DNA of 64,000 bases, taken from positions 124,001 through 188,000 of the forward strand of contig NZ_JADILO010000003.1 of assembly GCF_015278125.1 (NCBI RefSeq). Reading direction: 5' to 3'. The stretch comes from Vibrio fluminensis (lineage in GTDB: Bacteria > Pseudomonadota > Gammaproteobacteria > Enterobacterales > Vibrionaceae). The translations under genes and the position numbers were made by a program. Below, piece by piece: positions 37,189 through 46,670 of this stretch (positions within the stretch are counted from its first letter, which is position 1; each line of letters starts with the position of its first letter). The notes under the pieces were generated by a model. That model did no database searches, was not told where the DNA came from, and saw nothing but the letters and a program-made list of their open reading frames with translations.

Positions 37189-38061
37189 TTAGCCTTTGAG
37201 AGACTTAATCAATACTGATGTATCCATGCGGCCTAAGCCTTGCTCTTGAAGCGTGGCATAACGTTGATCCACCTCTTTTGTTAGAGGAAGCTCGACACCT
37301 AGACGCTCCGCTTCTTCGATACAAAAGCCTAAATCTTTACGCATCCAGTCAATCGCAAAACCAAAGTCAAACTTGTCTTGTGCCATGGTATTCGCGCGGT
37401 TTTCCATCTGCCATGAGCCAGCCGCACCAAACTTAAGCGTATCGACTACTTGTGCGATATCTAAGCCCGACTTTTCAGCTAAAATCAATGCCTCACTCAA
37501 TCCTTGTAGAACGCCAGCAATACAGATTTGGTTCACCATCTTACAACGTTGACCCTGACCGCTTTCACCTAGCAAAGTGCTTTGCTTAGCGTAAACATCC
37601 ATAATCGGCGCCACACTATCGAACACAGCTTGTTCACCACCGCACATAATCGTGAGTACGCCATTTTCCGCACCCGCTTGGCCACCAGATACTGGCGCAT
37701 CAATAAAGGCAATACCTTGTTCTTTAGCTGCTTGCGACAGCTCCATCGCTAAATTTGCCGATGTGGTGGTGTGATCCACCAGCACTGCACCTGGTTTTAA
37801 ACCAGCGAGTACACCATCTTCGCCGTAAATCACGCTACGAACGTCGTTATCATTGCCCACACACACAAACACCACATCGCAGCCTTGAGCTGCTTCTCTT
37901 GGCGTTTGACAAGCCACACCTTGATACTCAGCTTGCCATTTTTCCGCTTTAGCAAAAGTACGGTTATATACGCGAGTTGTGTAACCCGCTTTACTTAGAT
38001 AACCCGCCATCGGATAGCCCATCACACCAAGACCGATGAAAGCAACGGTTTTGCTCTCCAT
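37189..38061 (-). CDS. Beta-hydroxyacid dehydrogenase (GarR/3-hydroxyisobutyrate family)
   Basis: The 290-residue NAD(P) enzyme has the dinucleotide motif AFIGLGVMGYPMAGYL, the substrate motif IDAPVSGGQAGAENG and the catalytic Lys in GQGQRCKMVNQ. The family covers tartronate-semialdehyde reductase and 3-hydroxyisobutyrate dehydrogenase, and sequence alone does not decide. It stands alone, converging on lpp. Confidence 0.9.
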   Translation of the reverse strand: MESKTVAFIGLGVMGYPMAGYLSKAGYTTRVYNRTFAKAEKWQAEYQGVACQTPREAAQGCDVVFVCVGNDNDVRSVIYGEDGVLAGLKPGAVLVDHTTTSANLAMELSQAAKEQGIAFIDAPVSGGQAGAENGVLTIMCGGEQAVFDSVAPIMDVYAKQSTLLGESGQGQRCKMVNQICIAGVLQGLSEALILAEKSGLDIAQVVDTLKFGAAGSWQMENRANTMAQDKFDFGFAIDWMRKDLGFCIEEAERLGVELPLTKEVDQRYATLQEQGLGRMDTSVLIKSLKG

Positions 38062-38250
38062 GTTTTACTCCCCTATTATTTTTATATTGACTCTATCGCT
38101 CCAGCACTTGAATATTTGATAGAGCTAGAATGCTAATCACAATGACGTAAATTGTTTTTTTTGGCTAATGCTTTTTTGCAAATATTCACTCGGTTCGCCA
38201 TCGTTTTTGTGTAAAAATGCTCCTCCACTCAACTCTTTATTTGCAACAAG

Positions 38251-38898
38251 ATGAACTTTAAAGCTGCTATTTTTGACATGGATGGTTTGCTATTGGATAC
38301 AGAACGCCTTTGTATGCGTGTATTCAAGCAAGCTTGTGAAACCTTGGGCTTTCCATTCCATAAAGATGCTTATCTCAACATAATTGGACGTAACGCCGCT
38401 GGGGTAGAAAAAATTCTTGCTCAAGCTTATGGTGATGATCTTCCTGCCATTCACCAAGAGTGGAAACGCAACTATGATGCGATCACACATCATCAGGCAA
38501 TTGACGTTAAGCAAGGCGTGGTCGAGCTACTGCAATGGTTAAACGCCAACAACATACCTACCGTAGTTGCGACTTCAACTCGTAAAGAATTGGCTGAAAT
38601 TAAATTAAGACTCGCAGGTTTAGATGGCTACTTTGATGGCTTAACTTGTGGCTGTGAGGTCCGTAACGGTAAACCAGATCCTGAAATCTACCTATTGGCA
38701 GCAGAGCGTATTGGTGTAGAGCCAAGCCTGTGTCTGGCATTTGAAGACTCTTCGAATGGCGTTATCGCGGCAGTTTCTGCTGGTATGCAGACCTATCAGA
38801 TCCCAGATCTTGTTGAGCCTAATGATGAGATCATTGCGCTTGGTCATAAGATTAAACCATCATTGTCGGCGGTGTTGGAAGAGCTGAAAGCAAGCTGA
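38251..38898 (+). CDS. HAD-superfamily hydrolase, subfamily IA
   Basis: The 215-residue product has all four HAD motifs: nucleophile and acid/base Asps in AIFDMDGLLLDTE, the Thr/Ser region VVATSTRKEL, a Lys in GKPDPEIYLLAAERIG and the acidic pair FEDSSNGV. It resembles the beta-phosphoglucomutase/YcjU-type and sugar-phosphatase branch. The substrate is not apparent. The ATG at 38251 has only a weak ribosome site. Confidence 0.9.
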   Translation: MNFKAAIFDMDGLLLDTERLCMRVFKQACETLGFPFHKDAYLNIIGRNAAGVEKILAQAYGDDLPAIHQEWKRNYDAITHHQAIDVKQGVVELLQWLNANNIPTVVATSTRKELAEIKLRLAGLDGYFDGLTCGCEVRNGKPDPEIYLLAAERIGVEPSLCLAFEDSSNGVIAAVSAGMQTYQIPDLVEPNDEIIALGHKIKPSLSAVLEELKAS

Positions 38899-39584
38899 TT
38901 AAAAGAGGAGTCCTGAAAGGCTCCTTTTTTATTAGCATTGTTTTACAGGTATATACTGTCGAATCACCGCTTTCATCTTTATTAAAGCGATTACAATGGA
39001 TGTTATTAATTACCAGATCTAACAACAACCCACATTTAATAATATTAACAAATAGAAACCCACAACTATTCATTTGTTTTAGACTGCAATACAAATAAAT
39101 TTCAAAGAACCTTTATCTTTGAGCAAATAAATTATTTTAGATACCCAATCACCCTCTAATATGTGGTATTTCCATGCCAACAGTTGGCTACTACTAGGAA
39201 TCAAGAGACACGTTAAGACCAAAGCTAAGTCTGACGTTGCTGTTACCGCTCTTCCTATGTGCTTCTCGTACTGCCATAAGACTTATGTCTAATTACTACT
39301 CTGCCATTTTTAGGATAAATTACTTCTCGTAATTCGGTAGCATGACGCTATTTTTAGTTATTTAAGATTGTTATGTAAACAATGAACCCTATCTTTTATA
39401 ACTAACAAAAACAAATCTAAAAAAGAAATATCGTCATTTACCTTTAATTAGTATGAATCATAATTAATTATGGAGTTTTTTTGTAATAAAAATACAGATA
39501 ACTACTCCGCTAAATTTTCATACAGTGAGTAAATAGCGTTTATTAAAATAACACAACTTAGATGTGTGAATGAAAGGAATCACA
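38899..39584. other. Long AT-rich intergenic region
   Basis: About 690 bases without a convincing gene. It starts with a weak terminator (AGGAG/CTCCT and a T run at 38905-38931) and then becomes very AT-rich from 38990 on, with several TAATTA runs near 39440-39470. Either a regulatory leader for the DUF3360 gene or an unannotated RNA could sit here; nothing specific was recognised. Confidence 0.5.
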
Positions 39585-41093
39585 ATGAGCAGTACTTTAG
39601 AGTCCGTGCCTTTACGAGAAGATAAGCCCCAAGTCAGTGATAATGAACTTACTTATGAACAGCAACATAAACCAAGCTCGGAATTTGATTCCCGTGAACA
39701 ATATCTAGAAAACGAATTACGAATAATGGCGCCTAAACGCTGGCGTCCAAATTTGCCATTTAAAGATTATCGATTTGAGGTAGAAGATACCATCCCTGCA
39801 ATGGCAGGGACGATTGGTAAGATTGTTATGGTAGGAGCCATTGCCGCCACCTTTGCTGGGGCTCTGGGGCTAAATGAAGGCTTTATATTAGAAAATGTTC
39901 GTTATGAATTACTGATAGCCTCCGTTTTCATTATTCTTTTCTCAGGCTTTTTACTGCCAACCGCTAACCTTGCAGGTACACACGGTCCACTCATCCCTTT
40001 AATTCCTATCGTCGTAGCCGCCGGCGGGCATCCGATGGCTTTTGGATTGCTGATTGGCGCTTTTGGCTTAATCTTGGCCATCAGTAAAGGTGGCAGCATG
40101 TTGGCAAATCTCACCAGTAAAGGCGTGTGTGGCGGTTTATTGCTCTACCTTGGCTTTGTGGGAACTGTCTCTCAAGTTAAAAAACTGTTCGCTTGGGCTG
40201 AGGGTATCGGTATGAGTCATATTGCTTTTGTCGTCATCTTTTGCACCATTATTTTATATGCTCTATTGGAACATTTTCGTAAGCGCTGGTTAGCGGTTCC
40301 GCTAAGCTGCTTACTAGGTGGTACTTTAGCATTTGCCATGGGCGCGCCGTTTTCTTTTCAAACCGAGCCAGGTTTACCCAATATGAACCCTATGTATTGG
40401 TGGGGAGAGAATACTGGCTGGATGTTAGGCTTGCCTACAATTGAACATTTCATGGTGGTATTACCTTTTGCGATTTTAGCCGTGGCTATGTGGTCGCCAG
40501 ATTTTTTAGGGCATCAAGTTTTTCAAAAAATCAGTTACCCTGAACGTACAGAAAAAGTACACATGAACATTGATGATACCATGACCACGGCTTCAATTCG
40601 TCAAACGTTCGGTTCTCTGCTCGGCGGTGCTAATTTTACATCGTCATGGGGTACTTATATCGTGCCAGCGGCGATAGCTAAACGTCCTATTCCTGCTGGC
40701 GCTTTGCTGACAGCATTGTTCTGTATCATTGCCGCAGTTTGGGGCTACCCAATGGATTTAGCAATCTGGCAACCTGTACTTTGCGTAGCACTCATTGTTG
40801 GGGTATTTGTGCCATTGCTAGAAGCTGGAATGGAAATGACGCGAGAAGGGAAAACCACCCAATCAGCAGCCATTGTTGTATTTTCGTCCGCACTGGTTAA
40901 CCCAGCATTTGGTTGGTCTCTCACCATGCTATTAGACAATCTAGGCTTAGTCGGCTGTAAAGAGCGCAGCGGTGAGCTGAGTAAAATGAACCGCTGGGTG
41001 TTACCTGGAATCATGTTTGTGGTGCTAACGAGCGTGATGGCGTTAGTGGGTCTACTACCAGGGATACCAGCAATCATTCCAAGTTTTCGTTAA
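39585..41093 (+). CDS. DUF3360 family membrane carrier
   Basis: The 502-residue protein has a soluble N-terminus of about 75 residues and about 12 membrane helices. Segments TANLAGTHGPLIPLIPIVVAAGGHPMAFGLL and LLGGANFTSSWGTYIVPAAIAK are like the substrate-binding loops of the NCS2/SulP-type uracil/anion fold, which DUF3360 proteins resemble. The substrate is unknown. The start at 39585 has AAAGGAAT ahead of it; an ATG at 39570 is also in frame. Monocistronic. Confidence 0.82.
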   Translation: MSSTLESVPLREDKPQVSDNELTYEQQHKPSSEFDSREQYLENELRIMAPKRWRPNLPFKDYRFEVEDTIPAMAGTIGKIVMVGAIAATFAGALGLNEGFILENVRYELLIASVFIILFSGFLLPTANLAGTHGPLIPLIPIVVAAGGHPMAFGLLIGAFGLILAISKGGSMLANLTSKGVCGGLLLYLGFVGTVSQVKKLFAWAEGIGMSHIAFVVIFCTIILYALLEHFRKRWLAVPLSCLLGGTLAFAMGAPFSFQTEPGLPNMNPMYWWGENTGWMLGLPTIEHFMVVLPFAILAVAMWSPDFLGHQVFQKISYPERTEKVHMNIDDTMTTASIRQTFGSLLGGANFTSSWGTYIVPAAIAKRPIPAGALLTALFCIIAAVWGYPMDLAIWQPVLCVALIVGVFVPLLEAGMEMTREGKTTQSAAIVVFSSALVNPAFGWSLTMLLDNLGLVGCKERSGELSKMNRWVLPGIMFVVLTSVMALVGLLPGIPAIIPSFR

Positions 41094-41113
41094 CCATTAG
41101 ACAGAACCGCCTT

Positions 41114-41149
41114 TCTAGTTACTCTTTGGTAAGACGAAGAGTAACTAGA
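41114..41149. repeat. 13-base inverted repeat, left copy (flanks fagA-fumC)
   Basis: TCTAGTTACTCTT and AAGAGTAACTAGA are exact complements with a ten-base loop. A close relative occurs at 43133-43162, on the other side of the fagA-fumC pair. Confidence 0.8.
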
Positions 41150-41280
41150 CCGCTTTGGCAAACCAAAAGAAAATCACCAATCAAACTAAACAGCACTTCT
41201 CAACTATCACTCTCTACTCTCACTCTCAATTCTCCACTCTATACCCCCAACAATCCCATGGTTGCACTCTTTGAATTAAT

Positions 41281-41295
41281 TGATAATAATTATCA
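41281..41295. promoter_or_regulatory. Fur box ahead of fagA-fumC
   Basis: TGATAATAATTATCA is a perfect 7-1-7 inverted repeat and matches the Fur heptamer core TGATAAT. It lies 22 bases before the start of the fagA-like gene, so Fe-Fur would repress both genes when iron is plentiful. Confidence 0.88.
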
Positions 41296-41317
41296 TTCAA
41301 TGAGATAAGAGGTGGTT

Positions 41318-41692
41318 ATGAATCCATTACAACCTGTCTACAACGCATACTTCAAAGCACAAGATCGATTTGTTCAACATAGAGCGCCTGATGGCTTTGA
41401 GCCAGATATCATTCAAGACTATATTCATTGGTCAATGACGATTGCCTCTTATTACGAAGAAGGGGCTGAAAATGAAAGCATCTTGTTGTGCGAGTTGTAC
41501 CTGCGTCGGCTGTATTTCCATATGTTGGAAGCGATTCAAAACCCCAAACATAGCCGCATCTTCCGCCGCGTCTGCCTAGACTCGATCCATACTCCTTTAC
41601 TTTGCCTCAAACGCTACTACTACCAATGGGAAGATGGCGACATCAAATTTCTAAAACTACAACAACAATTAAGGTGCATCCAAGCGCCCTAA
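41318..41692 (+). CDS. fagA: FagA-like small protein (Fur-associated)
   Basis: The 124-residue protein is soluble, rich in Tyr, Arg and acidic residues, with no recognised domain. I call it FagA-like because in Pseudomonas a small Fur-controlled gene, fagA, precedes fumC in the same order, and a perfect Fur box lies just upstream here. Its function is unknown. The ATG at 41318 is preceded by AAGAGG; a GTG six bases earlier is less likely. It is followed by fumC after 14 bases. Confidence 0.7.
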   Translation: MNPLQPVYNAYFKAQDRFVQHRAPDGFEPDIIQDYIHWSMTIASYYEEGAENESILLCELYLRRLYFHMLEAIQNPKHSRIFRRVCLDSIHTPLLCLKRYYYQWEDGDIKFLKLQQQLRCIQAP

Positions 41693-41706
41693 CAAAAGGA
41701 CCTGAC

Positions 41707-43092
41707 ATGACACAAAAATTTCGTATTGAAAAGGACAGTATGGGGGAAGTCAAAGTCCCTTCGTTTGCCTTATACCAAGCCCAGACTCAACGCGCTGTCG
41801 ATAATTTCCATTTTAGCCAGCACAAAATGCCTGTCGCATTTATACAAGCGCTCGCTTCTGTAAAACAAACCGCAGCAACCACCAATGCTCAACTAGGTTT
41901 GCTAGAAGGGGATATTGCTGTCGCGATTGAAGAAGCGGCGCAAGCCATTATTGATGGACAGCATTTGGAACATTTTCCGATCGATGTTTTTCAAACAGGC
42001 TCCGGCACCAGCTCAAATATGAATGCCAATGAAGTCATTGCCACCCTTGCCAGCGCAAAGCTCGGGGCGCCCGTTAATCCAAACGATCACGTCAATATGG
42101 GACAAAGCAGCAATGATGTGGTTCCAACGGCAATTCAAATCAGTGCAGCACTCACTATTGAAAATAATCTATTACCAGCCTTGGAGCACTTAATCACCAG
42201 CCTCACCAACAAACGCAAACAGATAGGACAAAGCGTTAAAACAGGGCGTACCCACCTAATGGATGCAATGCCGATAACGTTTGACCAAGAACTTGGTGGT
42301 TGGCAATATCAAATTGAACATGCTAAACAAGCTATTGAGCATCAACTCAAAGCCGTTAAAGCACTTGCTCAAGGCGGTACTGCAGTGGGGACAGGTATTA
42401 ATGCCGATCCACGCTTCGCCTCTGCCTTTGCCGATAATCTCACCCAAGCGACACGTTGTCATTTTACGGCCAGTGAAAACTTCTTCTTTAACTTAAGTAG
42501 TCAAGATGCCATCGTTGCTCTCTCAGGTGCACTGAAAACCACTGCTGTGGCTATCTTAAAAATTTCGAACGACTTACGCTGGATGAACTCAGGACCATTA
42601 GCCGGTCTAGGAGAGATTGAACTGCAAGGTTTACAACCAGGCTCGTCGATTATGCCGGGAAAAGTAAACCCTGTTATTCCAGAAGCTGCAGCGATGGCTG
42701 CGGCGCAAGTCATTGGTAACGATACAACTATCACGGTTGCAGGCCAGTCAGGTAACTTCCAACTTAACGTTATGCTACCAGTGGTAGCGCACAATGTTCT
42801 CGAGAGCATTGAGTTACTGAGTAATAGCGCCACTGCCTTAGCAGACAAAACTATCGATAGTTTTAATATTCGCGAAGACAACCTCAAGCAAGCCCTCGAC
42901 AAAAACCCGATCCTAGTGACGGCCCTAAATCCGGTAATTGGTTATCTGAAAGCAGCTGAAATCGCAAAGAAAGCCTATGCAGAAGGCAAGGCTATCGTTG
43001 ATGTTGCCGATAGAGAAACGGATCTTGACCGAGAAGTTCTTGAACGTTTACTTGACCCAAAAAAACTCACCCAAGGCGGGCTTGCTGAATAG
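41707..43092 (+). CDS. fumC: Fumarate hydratase, class II (iron-independent)
   Basis: The 461-residue enzyme interconverts fumarate and malate without an iron-sulfur cluster. It has the fumarase superfamily signature GSSIMPGKVNP, plus QTGSGTSSNMNANEVIA and GRTHLMDAMPITF. It is the second gene after a Fur box, so it should be made when iron is scarce and FeS fumarases fail. The start is the ATG at 41707, following AAAGGACC. No sodA follows, unlike the Pseudomonas operon. Confidence 0.96.
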   Translation: MTQKFRIEKDSMGEVKVPSFALYQAQTQRAVDNFHFSQHKMPVAFIQALASVKQTAATTNAQLGLLEGDIAVAIEEAAQAIIDGQHLEHFPIDVFQTGSGTSSNMNANEVIATLASAKLGAPVNPNDHVNMGQSSNDVVPTAIQISAALTIENNLLPALEHLITSLTNKRKQIGQSVKTGRTHLMDAMPITFDQELGGWQYQIEHAKQAIEHQLKAVKALAQGGTAVGTGINADPRFASAFADNLTQATRCHFTASENFFFNLSSQDAIVALSGALKTTAVAILKISNDLRWMNSGPLAGLGEIELQGLQPGSSIMPGKVNPVIPEAAAMAAAQVIGNDTTITVAGQSGNFQLNVMLPVVAHNVLESIELLSNSATALADKTIDSFNIREDNLKQALDKNPILVTALNPVIGYLKAAEIAKKAYAEGKAIVDVADRETDLDREVLERLLDPKKLTQGGLAE

Positions 43093-43474
43093 GTTCAATC
43101 GAGTAACCCAAAAGAAATCAAAGAGCCTTACTGGTTACTCTTTGGCAAAGCAAAGAGTAACCTTATCACTGACATGAGAGGCAAATAAGCCCGCAAACTT
43201 CTATGCGGGATACACCAACTCAAAGAAACTAAAATAACACCCATTCCAAACACTTAGATCTCGTTTCTAAATATCTAAAATCTCGGTTCTCCACTCTACT
43301 CTCTCCCATCTATCTCATAAATTCATCACTTGATGAATATGTGGGGAATTATGTTACTTTTCTTCACCTTACTAAAAATACTACTCTATAGCTAAGTTAA
43401 AGATTTGATCACATTGCAGACAGAGAATTTCAACTAAGCTGCATATATCACCAAGTGAACTAGAGACTAAGTGC
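43093..43474. other. Intergenic region before the ABC exporter operon
   Basis: About 380 bases with the inverted repeat at 43133-43162 and a CT-rich stretch near 43262-43320 (for example TTCTCCACTCTACTCTCTCC). No gene is seen. Confidence 0.5.
43133..43162. repeat. 12-base inverted repeat, right copy (flanks fagA-fumC)
   Basis: GGTTACTCTTTG pairs exactly with CAAAGAGTAACC around GCAAAG. It is about 85% alike to the copy at 41114-41149 over 28 bases. It may act as a terminator hairpin or be a small mobile-type repeat. Confidence 0.8.
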
Positions 43475-44425
43475 ATGAAAAGACTTCTATTAAGCGCCCT
43501 ATTACTCATCACACTCAACGCTTGTACTCCTATCGAAAAAGAGAAAGCACTTGGCACTCTTGAACGTGACCGAGTCACCTTCTCTGCTACAGCAAATGAA
43601 ATCATCCGTGAGTTGCCTATCAAAGAAGGCAGTATGGTCACTCAAGGTGATGTATTGGTGAAGTTAGATAGCAAAAACCAACAAGCTCTGCTCGCTCACG
43701 CGATAGCTGAGCAAGCCAAAGCAGATGCCTATTTACTGAAACTCACCAATGGTGAACGCCCCGAAGATATTGCTGCGGCTCAAGCACGTGTCGTACGTAG
43801 CCAAGCACAACTTACTGAAGCGCAGAAGAACTACCAACGTAAAGCAGAACTGGTGGCGAAAAAGCTGATTAGCCAATCTGAAAAAGATACCGCGCTTGCC
43901 GCGCGTGATTCTGCACGCGCCGAGCTAGACTCAGCCAATGAAGAATTCGCCAAATTAACCGCAGGCTCGCGCCTTGAAGACATAGAACAAGCTAAAGCGG
44001 CGCTTGCGGCAGCACAAGCTGATGTTGCCTTAGAGGAGCAGAAGCTGGCTGAACTAACGATCGTCGCTACCCGTTCTGGCGTGCTAGACAATCTACCCTA
44101 CAACTTAGGTGAACGTGTACCTGTTAATGGTATTGTTGCCGTAGTACAAGCGAGCCAAGTTCCTTATGCTCGCGTTTATGTACCAGCAAGCCACCGTGTC
44201 GAATTTATCGCAGGTAAAACGGTGAAAGTGCATGTCGACGGCGTGGAGCAAGCCTTTGATGGCACTGTCCGTTGGGTTGCTACTGAGCCGTCATTCACCC
44301 CTTATTACGCACTCACCGAAGAAGAACGCTCGCGTCTAATGTACTTAGCGGAAGTAGACTTAACTCAAGCCGCAATCCGGTTACCTTCTGGCTTGCCTGC
44401 GCAAGTCGATCTTAATCAGGAGTAA
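43475..44425 (+). CDS. HlyD-family adaptor lipoprotein of an ABC exporter
   Basis: The 316-residue product has a lipobox (LITLNAC, Cys17), a lipoyl-like half domain (VTFSATANEIIRELPIKEGSMVTQGDVLVKL), a long helical hairpin full of Ala, Gln and Glu (about 85-200) and a returning beta domain. It resembles YbhG-type adaptors. It is the first gene of an operon with an ATPase (2 bases later) and a permease (4-base overlap). Confidence 0.9.
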   Translation: MKRLLLSALLLITLNACTPIEKEKALGTLERDRVTFSATANEIIRELPIKEGSMVTQGDVLVKLDSKNQQALLAHAIAEQAKADAYLLKLTNGERPEDIAAAQARVVRSQAQLTEAQKNYQRKAELVAKKLISQSEKDTALAARDSARAELDSANEEFAKLTAGSRLEDIEQAKAALAAAQADVALEEQKLAELTIVATRSGVLDNLPYNLGERVPVNGIVAVVQASQVPYARVYVPASHRVEFIAGKTVKVHVDGVEQAFDGTVRWVATEPSFTPYYALTEEERSRLMYLAEVDLTQAAIRLPSGLPAQVDLNQE

Positions 44426-44427
44426 CC

Positions 44428-45354
44428 ATGTCAGAATTTGCAATTCAAGCCAGCGACGTGGTGAAAAAATTTGGCGACTTTACCGCGATTGAAGGCATTA
44501 ACCTGAATGTTCCAAAAGGCAGTATCTACGGTTTCCTCGGTCCCAATGGTTGTGGCAAATCGACAACGATTCGCGTACTCACCGGATTACTCAGCCCGAC
44601 ATCTGGCAAAGTAGACGTATTGGGTCTTGAGATCCCCAAACAGTCGGAGTTACTGCGTTTAAAAATCGGTTACATGACGCAAAAATTCTCGCTTTATGAT
44701 GACCTAACAGTTGAAGAGAACTTGCAGTTTATTGGGCAAATATTTGGTATGCCAAATAGTGAACTACACAATCGCATCAACCAACAGCTTGGCATTTATG
44801 GACTCGATCAACGCAGAAAGCAGCGCGTTAGCGGCATGAGTGGTGGGCAGAAACAACGCCTTTCTCTTGCGGCAGCGACGATGCACAAACCTGAATTACT
44901 CTTTCTTGATGAACCCACTTCGGCGGTAGACCCTGAGAATCGCCGTGAGTTCTGGGAACAGCTGTTTGATCTCAGCGATCAAGGTACCACCATCTTAGTC
45001 ACTACCCATTACATGGATGAAGCTGAACGTTGCCATCGCCTCGCCATTATGGAGTCAGGGCTCATTCGCGCCGATGGTGAGCCGGAACGTCTCATGGCAG
45101 AGATGGGGGTGAATATTATTGAAGTCAAAGCCCCTTCGCTACGAGCACTGAAAGAGAAGCTACTGAAACGCCCGCAAGTGCGCTCAGCGGCGCAGCTGGG
45201 TATTCGCCTACGCGTTTTGATTTATGATCAAGTAACCAACCCGATTGAGTGGCTTGCCAATGAGTTCCCTGAACTTAAAGACGCTGAAATGAATATCGCC
45301 CGTCCAAGTTTAGAAGACGTGTTTGTGACCGTCACCGGGGAGGGACGCCAATGA
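44428..45354 (+). CDS. ABC exporter ATP-binding protein
   Basis: The 308-residue protein has Walker A GPNGCGKST, Q-loop in GYMTQKFSLYDDLTVEENL, signature SGGQKQRLSLAAA, Walker B LLFLDEPTSAVDP and the His switch VTTHYMDEAERCH. It is a single-domain ATPase, whereas E. coli YbhF has two. A C-terminal extension of about 80 residues follows, as in DrrA/YbhF-type drug or sodium exporters. Confidence 0.94.
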   Translation: MSEFAIQASDVVKKFGDFTAIEGINLNVPKGSIYGFLGPNGCGKSTTIRVLTGLLSPTSGKVDVLGLEIPKQSELLRLKIGYMTQKFSLYDDLTVEENLQFIGQIFGMPNSELHNRINQQLGIYGLDQRRKQRVSGMSGGQKQRLSLAAATMHKPELLFLDEPTSAVDPENRREFWEQLFDLSDQGTTILVTTHYMDEAERCHRLAIMESGLIRADGEPERLMAEMGVNIIEVKAPSLRALKEKLLKRPQVRSAAQLGIRLRVLIYDQVTNPIEWLANEFPELKDAEMNIARPSLEDVFVTVTGEGRQ

Positions 45355-46451
45355 TCAAGAGTCTCGCCCGAATGAAAGCGGTGATGATCAAAGAGATCCG
45401 CCAGCTTTCTCGTGATCGTATTACCTTTGGTATGGTGGTGATGATCCCGCTTATTCAGCTGCTACTGTTTGGCTTTGCGATTAATACCGATGTGCGCAAT
45501 ATCCCTGTTGCTGTGGTTGATCAGAGCCAAAGTGCCGCAGGTCGTGTGCTGACCGAATCTGTTCGTGTCACGCAAGTGGTCGATATCACCCAGCGCTTTA
45601 ACACTCCACAAGAAGCAGAACAAGCGATACAAGAAGGTATCGTGCGGGCCGCTTTGATTTTGCCACCCGATCTCACTCAACGTATGGTGCAAGGGCGTGA
45701 ACTTGGGCAATGGATTGTCGATGGGTCCGATACCATGATCAGTGCTGCGATATTGGGCTTACAAAGTATGCCACTGACGGATTTCGATTTTGAGATCAAA
45801 CCCCAGGTACATAAAACCTTCGAAGTCGCGTTGTTTTATAACCCAAGCCAGCGCTCAGCAGTTAACATCGTTCCCGGCTTACTTGGTGTCATTCTTACAA
45901 TGACGATGATTCTGTTTACCAGTGCTGCCATCGTGCGTGAACGTGAAAGAGGCAACCTAGAGCTACTCATCACAACACCGATCCATTCGATGGAACTGAT
46001 GATCGCGAAGATCGTACCTTATATTTTCGTGGGTTTAATTCAGGTCGGGATCATTCTGGGATTAGGTCATTCTATTTTTGGTGTCCCTATCAATGGCGCG
46101 CTAAGTCAAATTTTACTGGGGACATTGTTGTTTATCGCTGCTAGCTTGACTTTGGGGTTGGTTATTTCAACTGTTGCAAGTACCCAGCTGCAAGCGATGC
46201 AGATGACGGTATTTATCCTACTACCATCGATTTTGCTCTCGGGTTTTATGTTTCCCTACGAAGCAATGCCAGTGGCAGCGCAGTGGATATCAGAAGTATT
46301 ACCCGCTACTCATTTCATGCGCCTGATACGCGGGATAGTATTACGCGGTGCGGATTTAGCTGACTTATGGCGTGATAGCCTCTGGCTTGGTGCCTTTACT
46401 GTTATCGGGTTAATTGTTGCGTCGAAACGGTTTAAAAAGTCCCTCGACTAA
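45351..46451 (+). CDS. ABC-2 type exporter permease
   Basis: The 366-residue product has one N-terminal helix, a large periplasmic loop (about 45-175), then five helices with the ABC-2 motif IVRERERGNLELLITTPI and the LPSILLSGFMFPYEAMP segment. It is close to YbhS/YhhJ. The start ATG overlaps the ATPase stop (ATGA), so translation is coupled. The cargo is unknown; a xenobiotic or cation is likely for this type. Confidence 0.92.
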   Translation: MIKSLARMKAVMIKEIRQLSRDRITFGMVVMIPLIQLLLFGFAINTDVRNIPVAVVDQSQSAAGRVLTESVRVTQVVDITQRFNTPQEAEQAIQEGIVRAALILPPDLTQRMVQGRELGQWIVDGSDTMISAAILGLQSMPLTDFDFEIKPQVHKTFEVALFYNPSQRSAVNIVPGLLGVILTMTMILFTSAAIVRERERGNLELLITTPIHSMELMIAKIVPYIFVGLIQVGIILGLGHSIFGVPINGALSQILLGTLLFIAASLTLGLVISTVASTQLQAMQMTVFILLPSILLSGFMFPYEAMPVAAQWISEVLPATHFMRLIRGIVLRGADLADLWRDSLWLGAFTVIGLIVASKRFKKSLD

Positions 46452-46606
46452 GTTCAATCGACATCCCTTTCCTACTGCGCGATCGGCTTTCTACTAAGCG
46501 ATCGCGCTTTTCTTTTGTGTCTGTTTCTTGCTAAGTTTCTTGCTAAAAGGAAGCCTATTATTTCAAGCTCAGTTATCGCTATAATTACTACCGCACCCAA
46601 TCCAAA

Positions 46607-46639
46607 TATACCCAAGTAACCTCGAGGTGCTTGGATATA
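46607..46639. repeat. Near-palindromic intergenic repeat
   Basis: TATACCCAAGTAACCTC and GAGGTGCTTGGATATA pair almost fully (one bulge and about two mismatches). From memory, elements with ACCCAAG...CTTGG flanking a CCTCGAGG core are frequent between genes in Vibrio. Confidence 0.55.
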
Positions 46640-46670
46640 AGATCAAAATTAATAGAATGAAGAGATCATA

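Noticed and set aside
41602-41706. Upstream extension of fumC overlapping the fagA-like gene
   Set aside because: It lies inside fagA in another frame and adds residues unlike fumarase; the ATG at 41707 has AAAGGA.
42501-42902. 133-residue open frame opposite fumC
   Set aside because: It is antisense to strongly conserved fumarase sequence and has the composition of a shadow frame.
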